This document shows, in pieces, positions 19,875 to 30,698 of a stretch of 64,000 nucleotides of DNA. The DNA is taken from NCBI RefSeq assembly GCF_035222485.1, contig NC_085925.1, positions 1,116,001 through 1,180,000 of the forward strand, read 5' to 3'. Origin of the DNA: Podospora pseudoanserina. Lineage: Eukaryota > Ascomycota > Sordariomycetes > Sordariales > Podosporaceae. Made by a program: the position numbers and the translations under genes. The notes under the pieces were generated by a model, which searched no databases, was not told the DNA's origin, and was given only the letters and a program-made list of their open reading frames with translations. Each line of letters opens with the position of its first letter. Positions within the stretch are counted from its first letter, which is position 1.

Positions 19875-22832
19875 CCAGGTAAACCAACACAATCACCACC
19901 CCCAATTGCAGCCGACGCAACCTCTCTTTTGTTTTGATGGGAAGGAGTTTTTGCTGTATCATCATGAGCACACATGGGCCTGTTCAGTTTCGCCCGGCCT
20001 TTTTCTTTTCTTTTGTATCAATCTTGGCAACCGAGCGTAGCAGGGCGTTGGGATAATTTTTTTTATTTGAATTCTTTTTTTTTTTAATCATAAGCGTGTT
20101 TATTTTGTGTGTGGGGGGAGGGGGGGGGGATGTAATGCCTGGCGTTAAAAGTTGGATCTTTTTATTATCTACTGTCTAGGTACGCAAGGAGGGGAATGAT
20201 GACATGGAAACTGGAATGGATTGGAAATATTTCACTAGATGGATGGATGGACGGGCATTGGGATAGCTACGATAGCAGAAACCCAGGAAGAACACACCCG
20301 CCAAGTAGGTCACTGTTCAATCTGTCGATGATAAGACCTCTCTCCAACATGCAGAAAATGTGATCGTATCAACATCCAGAGATAGGAGAAATCCCATGAT
20401 TCCAGACCAGGGGCGGCGCGCTTTTACCACGTGGGACTAAGCTATCCATAACGGGGTTGGTTTAGGAGCATAAGGCTAGGCCTAGCTCGGCGGGTTCAGC
20501 TCTTGTCTTGCAAGCCACTTGAGTTGCCGGATTTGGAGTTAGCGGCGCGCCAGGTTGGGCAGAGGATGGTGTGAATGGGCGGAACGAGGCGGCGGGACGA
20601 AGAGAGTGACAAGACGGAGGGGTTTGGAGATGGACTGGGCGCTGCGCATGAGGAGGTAAGGCGGACTGGTGGTGGTGGTGGTGGTGATACACACACATGA
20701 GCACAGCCAGCGGACGGGCATCAATGCTAAAGACGGCGACTCACCGCGTTGCTCTTTTTCAGACCATCATGATGATGATGATGCTGATGATGATGATGCT
20801 GATGATGATGACGGAGGCGGCGTAAAGCTAATACCTCTGGCGGATTCAATAATTCGTCTTTTGCAATTTCCACCATCTCATCGGTGCCCCATCAGACATC
20901 AGTGCCATATGACCGGTGATGAAAACCTGCCGAATCTATTATTCTTTACTAGCAATACCCGAGACATTTCAGATCTGCCGTTTGGACAGTGTCAACTTGC
21001 CAGTCTGTGTGTGTGGAATTCAACAGTCGGTCCAGACTGACTCCAACTTCTGCTCCAACAACCAACCCCAATATGTCTCCAACTACCTATCATGCAGCGA
21101 TACACCTCCAGAATGGACAGCACAAGAGAAGGCTAATGCAGCGATTTGCCCATCGGGAGGCAACTGGTGGGGAGGGGAAAGACAGCAAATAATACCCCGT
21201 AGATAGCTTGGCTGTCCCAACTCCGGAGAAAAGCTCCGGGCCCGAACAGACAGACAACTTCTTCTGCTCGATCAAACAACAAATCAAGGAAATCCGAAAC
21301 CAGACTATCCGTCCCGTTGTGCAAAAACCGGTGAGAATGTTGGGGAACGGGAGGGGGGTGGGTGGGTGGTTGGGCTCGACGAGGCCATACCATACCGCAT
21401 CGAATCAACTTCACCGCTTGATGTCGAGGTTGCAGACGGACGTCATGTCAAAGTCCCGGATGGTGTCAGAAAACTAGTGATTCCAGCTGGTCGGGAAAGA
21501 GAAGAAATAAAAACTAGCTACCCATGCTAGGTGTGTTGTCAGTAAACCTTGCCTATTTGGGTGGTGGTGTTGTGGCGTGGGGGTCAGTCAATCAAGCTCA
21601 CAACACCAGGATCTGCACGTTGATAGATAAGGTCTGCCTTGCTAGACATACATGAACGGAAAAAATGTCTCACTCGTCTCTCTTGCTCAAAGATATCATT
21701 CACGAAGGAAGTCAGGTTGGCATGAAAGTTCCCGAACCACACAGCTCACATGTGGCCCGACATCATACCATGCCCAACTTTCCCAAGCCCCCTCCATCTG
21801 ATCAGTTTTCTAGGAAAAAGGGAGGGTGGCACTGGGGCTCAAGCCTCAGCGGGTGATCGCAGAGGAGAGAGGGGGACCCTTAGCTGGCCATTTCTCGTCC
21901 CAAGTACACCGACGGGCCAGCCTCACCGGGATGAATTGATAGGAGCTGCGGTGTACCGCCTCCAGTGTGAGTGGTGGTGGGATGGGACCATGGTCGTATT
22001 ATAGATCCCCCAGCCGGAGGCGGTACCGGAAATCGTCTACCGTTGTGTTGAGGCAAGTGGATGGGATGGGCTGATGGCGGGAGAAGAAAAGCTGATAGCG
22101 CATGCGGTGTTACCTGGAAAAGAGAGAAAATAGTTACACCGCGCTTCCCAAATCTGCAACAAGACGACTGGGACTGCGAGTGAGTAATTCTCAGCCTTTG
22201 TTAAAGAACATCTGAACTTTTCCGAGCCAGTGAAGTATCGTATCACCAGGCATAATCATGCTATTCTCCTCAGCTCGTACCTAGGAGTGCTCGCATGAGG
22301 GGTACCTACAAACTTACAACAAGATAACCGTCTTCAACCACCGTTAAACAAAGCAACAAAATCGTCTCTCACACTGTCGAAATCACATGCCTCCCGTTGT
22401 CCCAGAAATCCCAAGACAAGGAAGCGATGGCATTCCTTTCTTGAACTTCTCGAACTAAAAACCCCCCGTCCTATTGGAAGCAAGTGGATCTCCATTGTGG
22501 GCCCCTCCCCGAAGATCGACAGGAACTCCGCCAACATGATTCGCCAGCCTTGCTCCCCTCGCGCCCCACTGGGTCTCGCATTCAGTTCCCAGGTGTCATC
22601 ATCTCGCAGCTCTCGCTTACAGCCTTGCACCCTTCTTGTTGCCAAACCTCCAGATGGCCTTTTGAAGGTCGTCGAGTTGCAAAACAACTTTCGCCGAGCG
22701 GAGCAGATGATACCCCCATGATTTCCTAGTCCTGATTTTTGCAAGATCGTTTCCAGCGCGCGGTGACAGCGCGACCGCTTTTTCTTGCCTTTCGTGTTCG
22801 GCGCCCCCGGCTCGGTGCAATTCACCACCAAA
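19875..22832. other. Intergenic region, no convincing gene
   Basis: About 3 kb. It holds poly-T/G tracts (about 20058-20130), a palindromic CCACGTGG site at about 20427-20434, a run of GAT/GCT triplets at 20766-20811, and the promoter of the ALG5 gene. A 212-codon minus-strand frame (22334-22972) overlaps ALG5 exon 1 antisense and lacks recognisable features. Confidence 0.5.
20766..20811. repeat. (GAT)n/(GCT) trinucleotide repeat
   Basis: About 15 triplets, mostly GAT with GCT interruptions at regular spacing. Not in a supportable gene. Confidence 0.85.
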
Positions 22833-24256
22833 ATGGCAGCCGATAACAGCAACACCACCGAGCGCCTCGTCGCAGCAGCCACCCAGCTCATATCCCTCCT
22901 CTTCACCACCGCGCGCGAACAGCCAATCCGGTTGTTCTTTCTATTCGTCTTTCCCCTAGCCCTCTTTGGCATAATCTCTGTAAGCCATCTCCTGCCCTTA
23001 CAGCACCCTCCTTACTTGCCCAGCTAACCACCCCCTTCCCCCCGTAGATCTACCTCCTCCTCCACCTCCTAGCCCCTAAACCCCGCCCCCCCTACCCCTC
23101 GGAAAAAACCTACCTCACCACCCTGCCCTCAGGCGCCATCTCCCCCCCAAGACCCCTCCCCTGCTGGTACGACCGCTGGCACGCCGAAGGCTGCCTCAAA
23201 GAGCAATACCCCACCGTCCCGGACGGGTTCGACGTCCCCGACCAAGCCAGCATCGAGCCCGCAGAGGTCGAAGTGAGCGTTGTCGTTCCTGCCTACAACG
23301 AACAAGACAGGATAGAAGTCGCTCTCGAAGAAATGGTCGAGTATCTCGACGCGAATTTCGGGCGCGGTCAGGAAGGAGGGTCCGGGAGGTTGTTGCCTAC
23401 GTTGGAGAGACCTAAGCCCGGAGCAGGGACGCCGGGATCGAGACCGTCGACGCCGCACAGGTTGGTTTTCAAGTGTGAGAATGCACTTGGTGGGGGGAGG
23501 GGGCAGTCACCGCCGAGGGAGCGGCTGCCGAGGGGGTATGAGATTATTGTTGTTGATGATGGGAGCGAGGACAGGACGGTGGAGGTGGTGTTGGAGTTTG
23601 GAAGACGGCGTGGGTTGCATGATGTGCTCAGGGTGGTGAGTCTGGAGAAGAATAGAGGGAAGGGGGGGAGTGTGACGCATGGGTTGAGGCACGTGAGGGG
23701 GAAATACGCCGTCTTTGCCGACGCGGACGGGGCGTCTAGGTTCAGCGACCTGGGCCGCCTCATTGAAGGTTGTGAGGATGTTGTTGATGGATCCAACCGG
23801 GGCGTTGCCATTGGCAGCAGGGCTCATCTTGTCGGGAGCGAAGCTGTCGTCAAGAGGTCGGCCATTCGGAACTTTTTGATGAGGTCGTTCCACTTTGTGC
23901 TCATGATCCTCACCCCGCCGGCGACGTCGAGGATACGGGATACGCAGTGCGGGTTTAAGCTGTTCTCGAGGGCGGCGCTGCCGCATATTGTGCCGTATAT
24001 GCACGCTGAGGGCTGGATTTTTGATATTGAGATGTTGATGCTGGCGGAGAGCGCGCCGGCGACGCCGGTCCTGGCGAGTGATGGGAGCGTGATTGGGACC
24101 AGTTATGGGATCAAGGTGGCGGAGGTGCCGGTTGGGTGGGAGGAGGTGGGCGGGAGCAAGATGAGTCTTGTGAAGGACAGTGTTAGGATGGCGGTTGGGT
24201 TGGCGGTGCTGAGGGCGAGTTGGATGCTGGGGGTTTATAGGAGGAGGTTGACGTAG
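22833..24256 (+). CDS. ALG5: Dolichyl-phosphate beta-glucosyltransferase (ALG5)
   Basis: Transfers glucose from UDP-glucose to dolichyl phosphate at the ER membrane; the product donates the last three glucoses of the N-glycan precursor. Two exons: 22833-22979 and 23048-24256, intron 22980-23047 (GTAAGC..GTAG). About 451 residues. The N-terminal membrane anchor spans the junction (IRLFFLFVFPLALFGIIS, then IYLLLHLLAP). The GT-A family 2 domain shows VSVVVPAYNEQDRIEVALEE, YEIIVVDDGSEDRTVEV, KNRGKGGSVTHGLRHVRGKY and the metal-binding AVFADADGAS, then RDTQCGFKLFSR and EGWIFDIEMLML. Between EYLDANF and YEIIVVDDGS is an extra low-complexity segment of about 55 residues (Gly/Pro/Arg-rich) absent from yeast Alg5 (334 residues), which explains much of the extra length. 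Codons switch from C-rich to G-rich near 23370. Confidence 0.95.
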
Positions 24257-25208
24257 TTTTGGTAGGGGGGTTTTACGGCTGGTGTATATGTTGTAATATA
24301 TGGGAATCCGTGTTGTCTTTCAGGGCTTTGGACTTTGGAGGTGTAAAGTGTGACTGATATGCGAGTTTGAAGTGAGAATATGTCTCGGGTTGAGACTTGA
24401 GGGGTGTGGTTTAGGTATCTAGGATCACGCGCTGGGCTTTATCTATACATAAGGGATGATAAATAGCAAAAGAACTAAAAACTATCTGGCAAAAGATCAA
24501 AAACATACAACATCAGGAATTCCCCAGTCGTCACCGACCTGAGTACTGATCTGACGGTCATGTAGGATAACTGTGAGGATGGGAAGCTCCAAAAAGAGTA
24601 TATTGTTTACCTCAAGATATGGAAGACGCTATGCCGGCAAACGGATATGGAACGGCACAGCTTTGAGCCCGTTTCCACCGTTAGTTGGCGGACAATGCGG
24701 ACACACCCATGCCGTGCACAAGATACGGGCTAAGCCAAGGCACCAATCATTTTGAGGTAAGCCCACAGAAATCCCGCAGCATGGTCGGTTGGCACGTTAG
24801 ACACCTGGAGTGGTTGGGTGACGATGGGTTGGTGATAGGTTGATTGGACACTTGGAATGGTTGGGTGATGATAGGTAATAAGGGAGCAGGATAAAAGTGG
24901 ATTGCTAGGGTAAACTAACGGTGTAGATCACAGCTATGCTGGTACAAAACCCTCAAAGCCCCAAAGGGGTGGTCTCGCCCCCCTCGTTCTAGATTCCCAA
25001 GTGTTCCGAAGAAAGTTGAGTGCATGCAACGCGTTGTTGAACTGTGTATAAGAATAGATCCCCAGAATAAGGGTCTCTATTCTCTGCTGCTGGTCTTTCC
25101 GCGGACATGCCAGCCCAGTTAAGAAGCAAGGAAAGAGCAGGAGATACTGCGTGTGATCTGGCCTGATAAGGGTGTCGAATAACCCTAGTAAAGTGTTTAT
25201 CTCCACTT
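24257..25208. other. Intergenic region left of the P450 relic, with unexplained sequence
   Basis: 3' flank of ALG5, then AT-richer sequence. It contains an imperfect direct repeat (next entry) and the sequence that replaces the C-terminal coding part of the P450. A 124-codon minus-strand frame (25308-24934) starts inside the P450 in another frame and runs through this segment; I do not recognise its translation and do not annotate it as a gene. Confidence 0.4.
24787..24877. repeat. Imperfect direct repeat, two units of about 40-50 nt
   Basis: Two adjacent units share the pattern GGTTG..(A)GACAC.TGGA.TGGTTGGGTGA.GAT(A/G)GGT. They differ by several substitutions and small gaps. No terminal features of a transposon seen. 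Confidence 0.6.
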
Positions 25209-25269
25209 CTAAATGCTCCCCAAAAAGTTGTCCGATGTGTACTTTGAGTGTATATCGATATGCAAGAAG

Positions 25270-26512
25270 CAAAAGATCTGTTTGAACTCCCCCGCATCCT
25301 TGCCCCATATCTCCTCAGAGAAATGCATCACCCAAGAATTCACAGACAAGATCGTCCCCATTCCAAACCTTCTCCCCCCAATCTCCAACCCCTCCGGTCC
25401 CACCACCCTAGGCAAGTTCATCGGCACAGGCGCAAACATCCTCAGTCCTTCCTTAATACAAGCCTGCAGATAAACCAACCTCTTCGCCTGTCCCCAACTC
25501 ACCACCCTCCCCTCCCCTCCCCCTTCTCTCCCTTGCAACTCCAACACCTCCCCTCTAGCCCTCCCCCAAACCCCCGGTGTCCGTATCATATAATACACAA
25601 AACTCTGCAAAGCGCAACTAACCGTCTCACTCGCCGCCCCAACCGTACTCACCGTCACAGCCTGCACATCCCGCCACTTGATTCTCTCAGGATCCTTCTC
25701 CATCGCCCTAAACCAGCACCCCACACTATCAAACCTCGACTCATCATCTCTTTCATCCCGCAACTCGTCTTCATCGCTTTAATCGTCGTCTCAAATAAAT
25801 GCCCATAAGGCAGAATATTCAACCAGGTAACCACCGGGTTCCCCAGCGGCGCAACATGAAAATAATAATAAAATGCCATGGCAGAAGCGTACATTGACAA
25901 CCAGTACCCATTCGCAATTGCGTTCCCAATATCAGTCCCTGTTTTCAAGAAGCCGAATTGACTGGAGAAGAGGATCTCCTCTGTTACATCAAACGACGTG
26001 AATGTGAAATACTTGTCTAGATTAACCTGTTCCCCTGTTTGGGCAAAACGGTCGAGGTGGCTGAGAAGCAAGGAGATGACGTTGTCGATCTGGGGTTCTG
26101 ACCGTAACACGTTAGTGAGGGCGTACCCCGAGGCAAAAGCCTTGCTTTTTCCCATCTTCTTCTTTGGGTCGGTAGTGGCCATGGGGCTTTGGAAGCGGTA
26201 GTCTGGGATGGCGGTCATGCGGTACCAGGAACCTTTTCTGAGGTGAGAGTTTCCGAGGATCTTTTTGATGGCGTCGGGGTGGGAGACGGAGACTTCTTTG
26301 TGGGCGAGGCGGACGAAGTGGCCGTGTTTTTTGTGGAGGGAGATGAGTTGGGTGTTTTGGTCGCCTTTGAGGATGTGGCGGATGTGTCAGAGGCGGGAGA
26401 TGGAGGCGAGGGGTGGGCCGGGGATGGGGGAGAGGGGGTGGAGGAGGCGGCGGTGGAGGATGATGGATGTGAGGGTTGCGAAGATGATCTGGATGGCTAG
26501 GGTCCAGCTCAT
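25270..26512 (-). pseudogene. Cytochrome P450 relic (pisatin demethylase/benzoate hydroxylase-like), lacking the heme-binding end
   Basis: The minus strand from the ATG at 26512 reads a P450 N-terminus (MSWTLAIQIIFATLTSIILH membrane anchor; PIPGPPLASISRL hinge), then HGHFVRLAHKEVSVSHPDAI, SKAFASGYALTNVLRSEPQI, FTFTSFDVTEEILFSSQFGF, an I-helix-like STVGAASETVS and the K-helix ExxR (IKEGLRMFAP). Three defects are visible. A TGA at 26389-26387 stands where the family has Trp (SRL-W-HIRHIL), a G-to-A change of the RIP type. A frameshift lies between about 25765 and 25790, before RDERDDESRFD. The homology ends after IWGKDAGEF near 25283, so the PERF motif and the cysteine heme ligand are missing. 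It would have been a secondary-metabolism or detoxification monooxygenase. Confident as a P450; subfamily is a guess. Confidence 0.85.
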
Positions 26513-26953
26513 GGGGGGGTTTTATCTAGTAAGAGATCCATTTTTATGTCAATGGTTGAGTAAAACGTGAAGCTCTGAGAGATCTGAGAGAGGAGAAAGG
26601 ATTCAAGTGTCTCGTTCGGTTCATGTCATAATTCTTATCGTCTGGCCAAAGTCGCAGTCTTGAAGGGTGACATCCAATGCAAATCAGAACCGTTGATATG
26701 ATTCGGAAAGCCGGAGGGTGTGGGTCTCTCAGCGATGCACGATCGTCGCTGGAGATGCCCAAACGAGACACAACAGCGGAACTATGGCTGACTGTGCACA
26801 CATTATACAGCGCACATGTCAGCCCTATACTAGTGACACCAACAGCAACCCTGGACATCGGCCCGCAGACCCGCCAACCAAATCTGACCGATTGTGGGAT
26901 GTAGTCAAGGCCGCTCTAGCTCTGGGATACAGCATCATTCACCTCCAGAAGCC

Positions 26954-27796
26954 TCATTCGACTTTTCCCCATTTATTCCCCTCCTGCTTCTCCCTTAACC
27001 ACTCCTCCAATTTCCTCAAACCATACTCATCATGCTCCTTTTTGGAGTGACGAAAGAACTCCTCGCACCAACCAGGCGTTCCACATGATTGCACCACTTC
27101 TCCAAACGGAGCGCATCCCCCAAAGTCAATCAGCACCGGCATCCCGTCCCGAACCATGATGTTTTGCGGATTCAAGTCATTGTGTGCCAGTCCCAAAGAG
27201 TGAAGGTAGTCGATCGCTGACTGGACACCAGCAAGAAACCTCTCATTGTCAAGAGGCTCAAACCCATCGGGGGCATTGACGTACTGATCAAGCGTCTGGT
27301 CCAGTCGTTCCACAAAGAAGGATGTGATACGGCCACGGCAAGTACGACAACCAAGGTAGCGGATGATATACGGATGCGGTACCTTGGAGATCTTCTCCAT
27401 GATAAGGGTCTCATGAAGGAGTTCCTTCCAGACAAAGTCTGTACCGACGAAGTCGTCATAGTGCTGTATACCAGGTCGTTTGAGGAAGGAGTTCGCTTCG
27501 TTGATGTGATCAGGTGCAAGGGTCAACTCGATGTCTTTTGGGATTGCGGGGAAGATCTCCTCATCCGGGATGCGGGTAAGGAGTTGGCCGATCTCGTCAA
27601 AAGATAATTCTCTCTTGTTGCGTGTAGTTTTGCCGAAGTAGACCTCTTCATCTTGGGTGATATGCAGGAACATGCAAGACTTGGCGAGTCCAGTTTCGGC
27701 GTCCTGTGACTCCACGATGGTCAGGTCATGGTAGGATGTAATGGTTGGCTGTGTTTTCTCGACCACCGTGTGAGTTCCATCATGATCGTTCGCCAT
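26954..27796 (-). CDS. Small protein-kinase-like protein (fungal accessory type)
   Basis: A single exon of 280 residues from the ATG at 27796. The same frame is open further upstream to 27982, but residues there look non-coding. The C-terminal half is a kinase C-lobe: HPYIIRYLGCR, FFVERLDQTLDQYV, a catalytic loop HNDLNPQNIMVRDG (Asp in HxDLxxxN present, about residue 200), and DFGG in place of DFG at about 217, then SCGTPGWCEEFF and a short terminal helix. The N-terminal half lacks a clear glycine-rich loop; a WKELLHETLIMEKI helix may supply the C-helix Glu. The activation segment is short and no APE motif follows. Such divergent kinases are common in fungal accessory regions. It may be active on atypical substrates or be a pseudokinase. 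Codon use is neutral, without the C-to-G switch of housekeeping neighbours. Confidence 0.8.
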   Translation of the reverse strand: MANDHDGTHTVVEKTQPTITSYHDLTIVESQDAETGLAKSCMFLHITQDEEVYFGKTTRNKRELSFDEIGQLLTRIPDEEIFPAIPKDIELTLAPDHINEANSFLKRPGIQHYDDFVGTDFVWKELLHETLIMEKISKVPHPYIIRYLGCRTCRGRITSFFVERLDQTLDQYVNAPDGFEPLDNERFLAGVQSAIDYLHSLGLAHNDLNPQNIMVRDGMPVLIDFGGCAPFGEVVQSCGTPGWCEEFFRHSKKEHDEYGLRKLEEWLREKQEGNKWGKVE

Positions 27797-28329
27797 GGTA
27801 CTAGAAATTAACTTGAAAGCTCTGATGGTTGTGCAGTCATGTCTCTCCGGCACGTTGAGGTATTTGGTGTTGTGTTTTTGTGTTTGTCGTGGTGGGACCA
27901 ACAACAAGTGAAACTGCTCCCGCACTTTCGATTTATGCATCAATATTGGATGGTGGGACAAAAGCCTCATTAGGTGGCCCATGCTGGCTGGAAGCCTACC
28001 TTATATAGGTGGCTCAACACCATGTTATTATACGGCTCTTCAATTGGGTTTGGGCAAACGCCACAATTATCACCAAGCCTATCCAGTCTACGGGGACTTC
28101 TCTCGGTGATCTCTCGCTGCAAATGTACTATTCCCTGCAGCCGGTCGCCGTATCTATGACCAATAAGATCGGCCAAAGTAAGAAAAATGCACTTTTCCTG
28201 CGGCTTGATTCAATGTTTGGTCAGCACGAGAGCCTGCCTGCTTGAGGAAAGTCCCTGGTGACGACAAGTGGGAGGTGGTTGGGTTTAAGGTGTTGGACAC
28301 TGTCTATAAAGCCTGGGGTAACTTCCCCT

Positions 28330-28752
28330 ATGCCGCAAATATGTTTTCTCCTTTTCTTCATCATCGCAAACGCTACAGCAAACACCAACCACGCCGTAAT
28401 CTGCATTCAATCCCAGAAGCCCAGGGTTAGTGACCAGCTCAGGATACCTTGGTACCTATCAACATCTTCTACTTTGTCATCATATCAAGAAGCTTTAAGC
28501 AACTAGACATGCGTGCCTACGGTACTGACCTTTGAACAAAGCTCCTGCCACAAATCTAGTCTTTCAAGATGTGAGCTAGCTGAGTCGACCATAGAAAAGT
28601 GGCCTAGAGTTGACATAACATTTAGGTGCACCACCTCTACCACGACCAAGGTTGTCACTACCACCGATGGCAAAACCACAACGACTACCACCACGAAGAA
28701 AGTGGATTGCGGGCAAGCCACCTGCTCTACCAGCGCTTCGTATCAAGGATAA
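28330..28752 (+). CDS. Possible small secreted Thr-rich protein
   Basis: Tentative. The ATG at 28330 opens MPQICFLLFFIIANATA, a good signal peptide, followed by NTNHAVICIQSQKP. An intron 28452-28625 (GTACCT..TTTAG) would join it in phase to CTTSTTTKVVTTTDGK, a poly-Thr run and KKVDCGQATCSTSASYQG before the stop at 28750-28752. The product would have about 82 residues with four or five cysteines after the signal peptide. No family is recognised; the gene model rests on the signal peptide and one phase-compatible intron. It lies in the accessory-like island. It could equally be chance frames. Confidence 0.27.
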
Positions 28753-28950
28753 TAAGCGGCAACAGGGCTCTTACGATGCCATGCCCTGCCCTTGAGGAGT
28801 TTACTGGCTGCGGAGCACAGTGTGAAGGAGGAAGGGAAACTCGTGCTTTGGGATTGTTACTAGAGTAGCGCGATAGCTACCTATTCTACACATCGTTTTG
28901 CACCTTTCGGGTCAACAATTGGACGTACATCTTCTGGCTACCCACATCAA

Positions 28951-29953
28951 TCAATGCTCCATCAAAGTCTCCAAATACTCGCGCGTCTGCCAAAACCAGT
29001 CATCAAGCCCTCTTTTTTCAAGCTTCTCCGCTTCATAGTTTAACGCGCGCTGGAGGCCATCTCTATTCACCCCTTCACCCCTCGAGTTGGCCGAGTGAAT
29101 CAACTCCCTGAGAAGCTCATCAAACTTCTTGTCCGTCCTCTTATGGAACCTCGTCACCTCCTTGGACGACGGCACGACCAAGCACTCTCTAACAAACCCA
29201 ATGGCCCTAATAGCCTGGCTATTTGCATCTTCGTGGTCCATGAGCGATAGTTCCTTGATTGGCGTCAGATACTGCTCCATCGACTTGTCGAGGTCGTCGT
29301 GGGTTGCGCACTCGTCCAGGACAAGCTTGATGTTGTAAGCGCGGATCTTGTCCTCCAGCTCGTTGGCACGAAACAAGGGCCCACGCCGGGATAGCATGAG
29401 AGCCCTTATTGTTGGGGGGTAGTCCTCTTTGGTTTCAATGTGTTAGACGCATGCATGCCATGTGATGAGTGCGCAACTGGGATGTCGTCAGAAGAGGCTT
29501 ACCTGGTTTGAAGCCCAGACTGTGCGCCCAGGCAACTAATTTATCCCCCACCTTCGCCCCAAAATAACTCCCCCCAGCCTTCATGTAATAATCCCACACA
29601 TTCCAATGCAGACTCGGCCACGCATTATTGATCATCTTCAATCCTAGGACCAAGCCTGCGCGGGTAGGAGGGAACGACATCGGTAGCTTGGGGGCCCTGT
29701 TGAGCGCGACGACGTCTAGCGTCCAGATCAACCATCGTGGGTAGGCAAAAGCAGCGAGAGTGCGGGGTCGAAGAAGCGCACGACGATGAGGAGCGCAGGA
29801 CGATGAGGAGCGCAGGACGAAGCGCAGGACGGACGATGAGCAGGTTAGCCAGGTATTAGGGCGCGAACAACGGCAGGTGGGAGCGGGGAAGATAAGAGCC
29901 AAAAATACCGCCCTGTCCGGGCGCAGAAAATGCCGGCCATCATGGGAGGCCAC
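28951..29953 (-). CDS. Unrecognised two-exon gene in the accessory island
   Basis: Exons 29953-29503 and 29426-28951, intron 29502-29427 (GTAAGC..AAAG), joined in phase as SLGFKP-E-DYPPTIRALM. The C-terminal 200 residues look like a folded helical protein: LKMINNAWPSLHWNVWDYYM, FGAKVGDKLVAWAHSLGF, FRANELEDKIRAYNIKLVLD, QAIRAIGFVRECLVVPSSKE, DDWFWQTREYLETLMEH. The N-terminal 90 residues (MASHDGRHFLRPDRAVF..., Arg/Ser/Leu-rich) include a stretch encoded by short tandem repeats at about 29765-29840 and may not be translated; an internal Met (MSFPPTRAGL, about 29683) is an alternative start. No family assigned. Confidence 0.5.
29765..29840. repeat. Short tandem repeats, GACGATGAGGAGCGCAG-type units
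   Basis: About three degenerate copies of a 17-nt unit (ACGATGAGGAGCGCAGG and shortened variants). They fall in the N-terminal coding part of the unrecognised minus gene if translation starts at 29953. Confidence 0.7.
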
Positions 29954-30698
29954 GGCGTGAGAGCGAGAGGGGTGAAGCCAACAAGACGGTGCCGTCCGTT
30001 GCGATTGCTGAAAAAGGTGGTGTTGAGCCTCTTGCGGAAGCCAAAACGTTCGGGTGCTGACTCAGCAAAAGAGTGGGGCAAAAGCCATCCCAGAAGATAA
30101 CATTGCCCTTAACTGCTTGACTAGGGGAGAGCGGACGGGATCCCGTATTTTCAGCTAGGTATGGCCGTATGTGATAGTTGGGGTAGGGAAAGAGGCTTAT
30201 GTGGGGGACGGTGGTGGTGACAGAACATCGGTTTGAAAACCAACCACCCGTGGACACGCTGATCTCGCAGAGGTGTTTGCCAATCAACTCGAGGACTCAC
30301 ATTACACGCAGGTACGCCAACGGCTACTTTTACCAGATGCTGCGACCTCTGTTCAAGGGGTAGGTTATAGCCGCCGGGGACTCGATATCACTGCCTGTGA
30401 GGGGGGAGGCACGTTTGAGCCATGTGCGGGCACGGCTTCATGAGTTTTGGTATCGGATTGTTGTTTTTATTGTACATTTAGAATACATCACATACAACTG
30501 TACTCTCCTCCGCCCCTGTTGACTCCGCCCTTGAGCCAACCAAATGCATCTCTATACACATCATGTCCTTTTGGTTCCAGTCCTTTTACCCACCCCAAGC
30601 AAACATGTGCATAACCCCCTAATTTGTCTTTCCCTATCCTGTAATATCATCCCTTCTACATATATTACACACATCCGCCCTGCCCCTCTACCACTAGC
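29954..30698. other. Intergenic region
   Basis: Upstream of the orphan gene and 3' flank of the mitochondrial uS4 gene. A 115-codon minus frame at 29940-30287 has no recognisable features. The segment 30470-30700 is AT/pyrimidine-rich, as expected of a 3' UTR. Confidence 0.45.

Noticed and set aside
22334-22972. 212-codon minus-strand frame upstream of ALG5
   Set aside because: It overlaps ALG5 exon 1 antisense, has no recognisable motif, and its basic, low-pattern translation lacks coding character.
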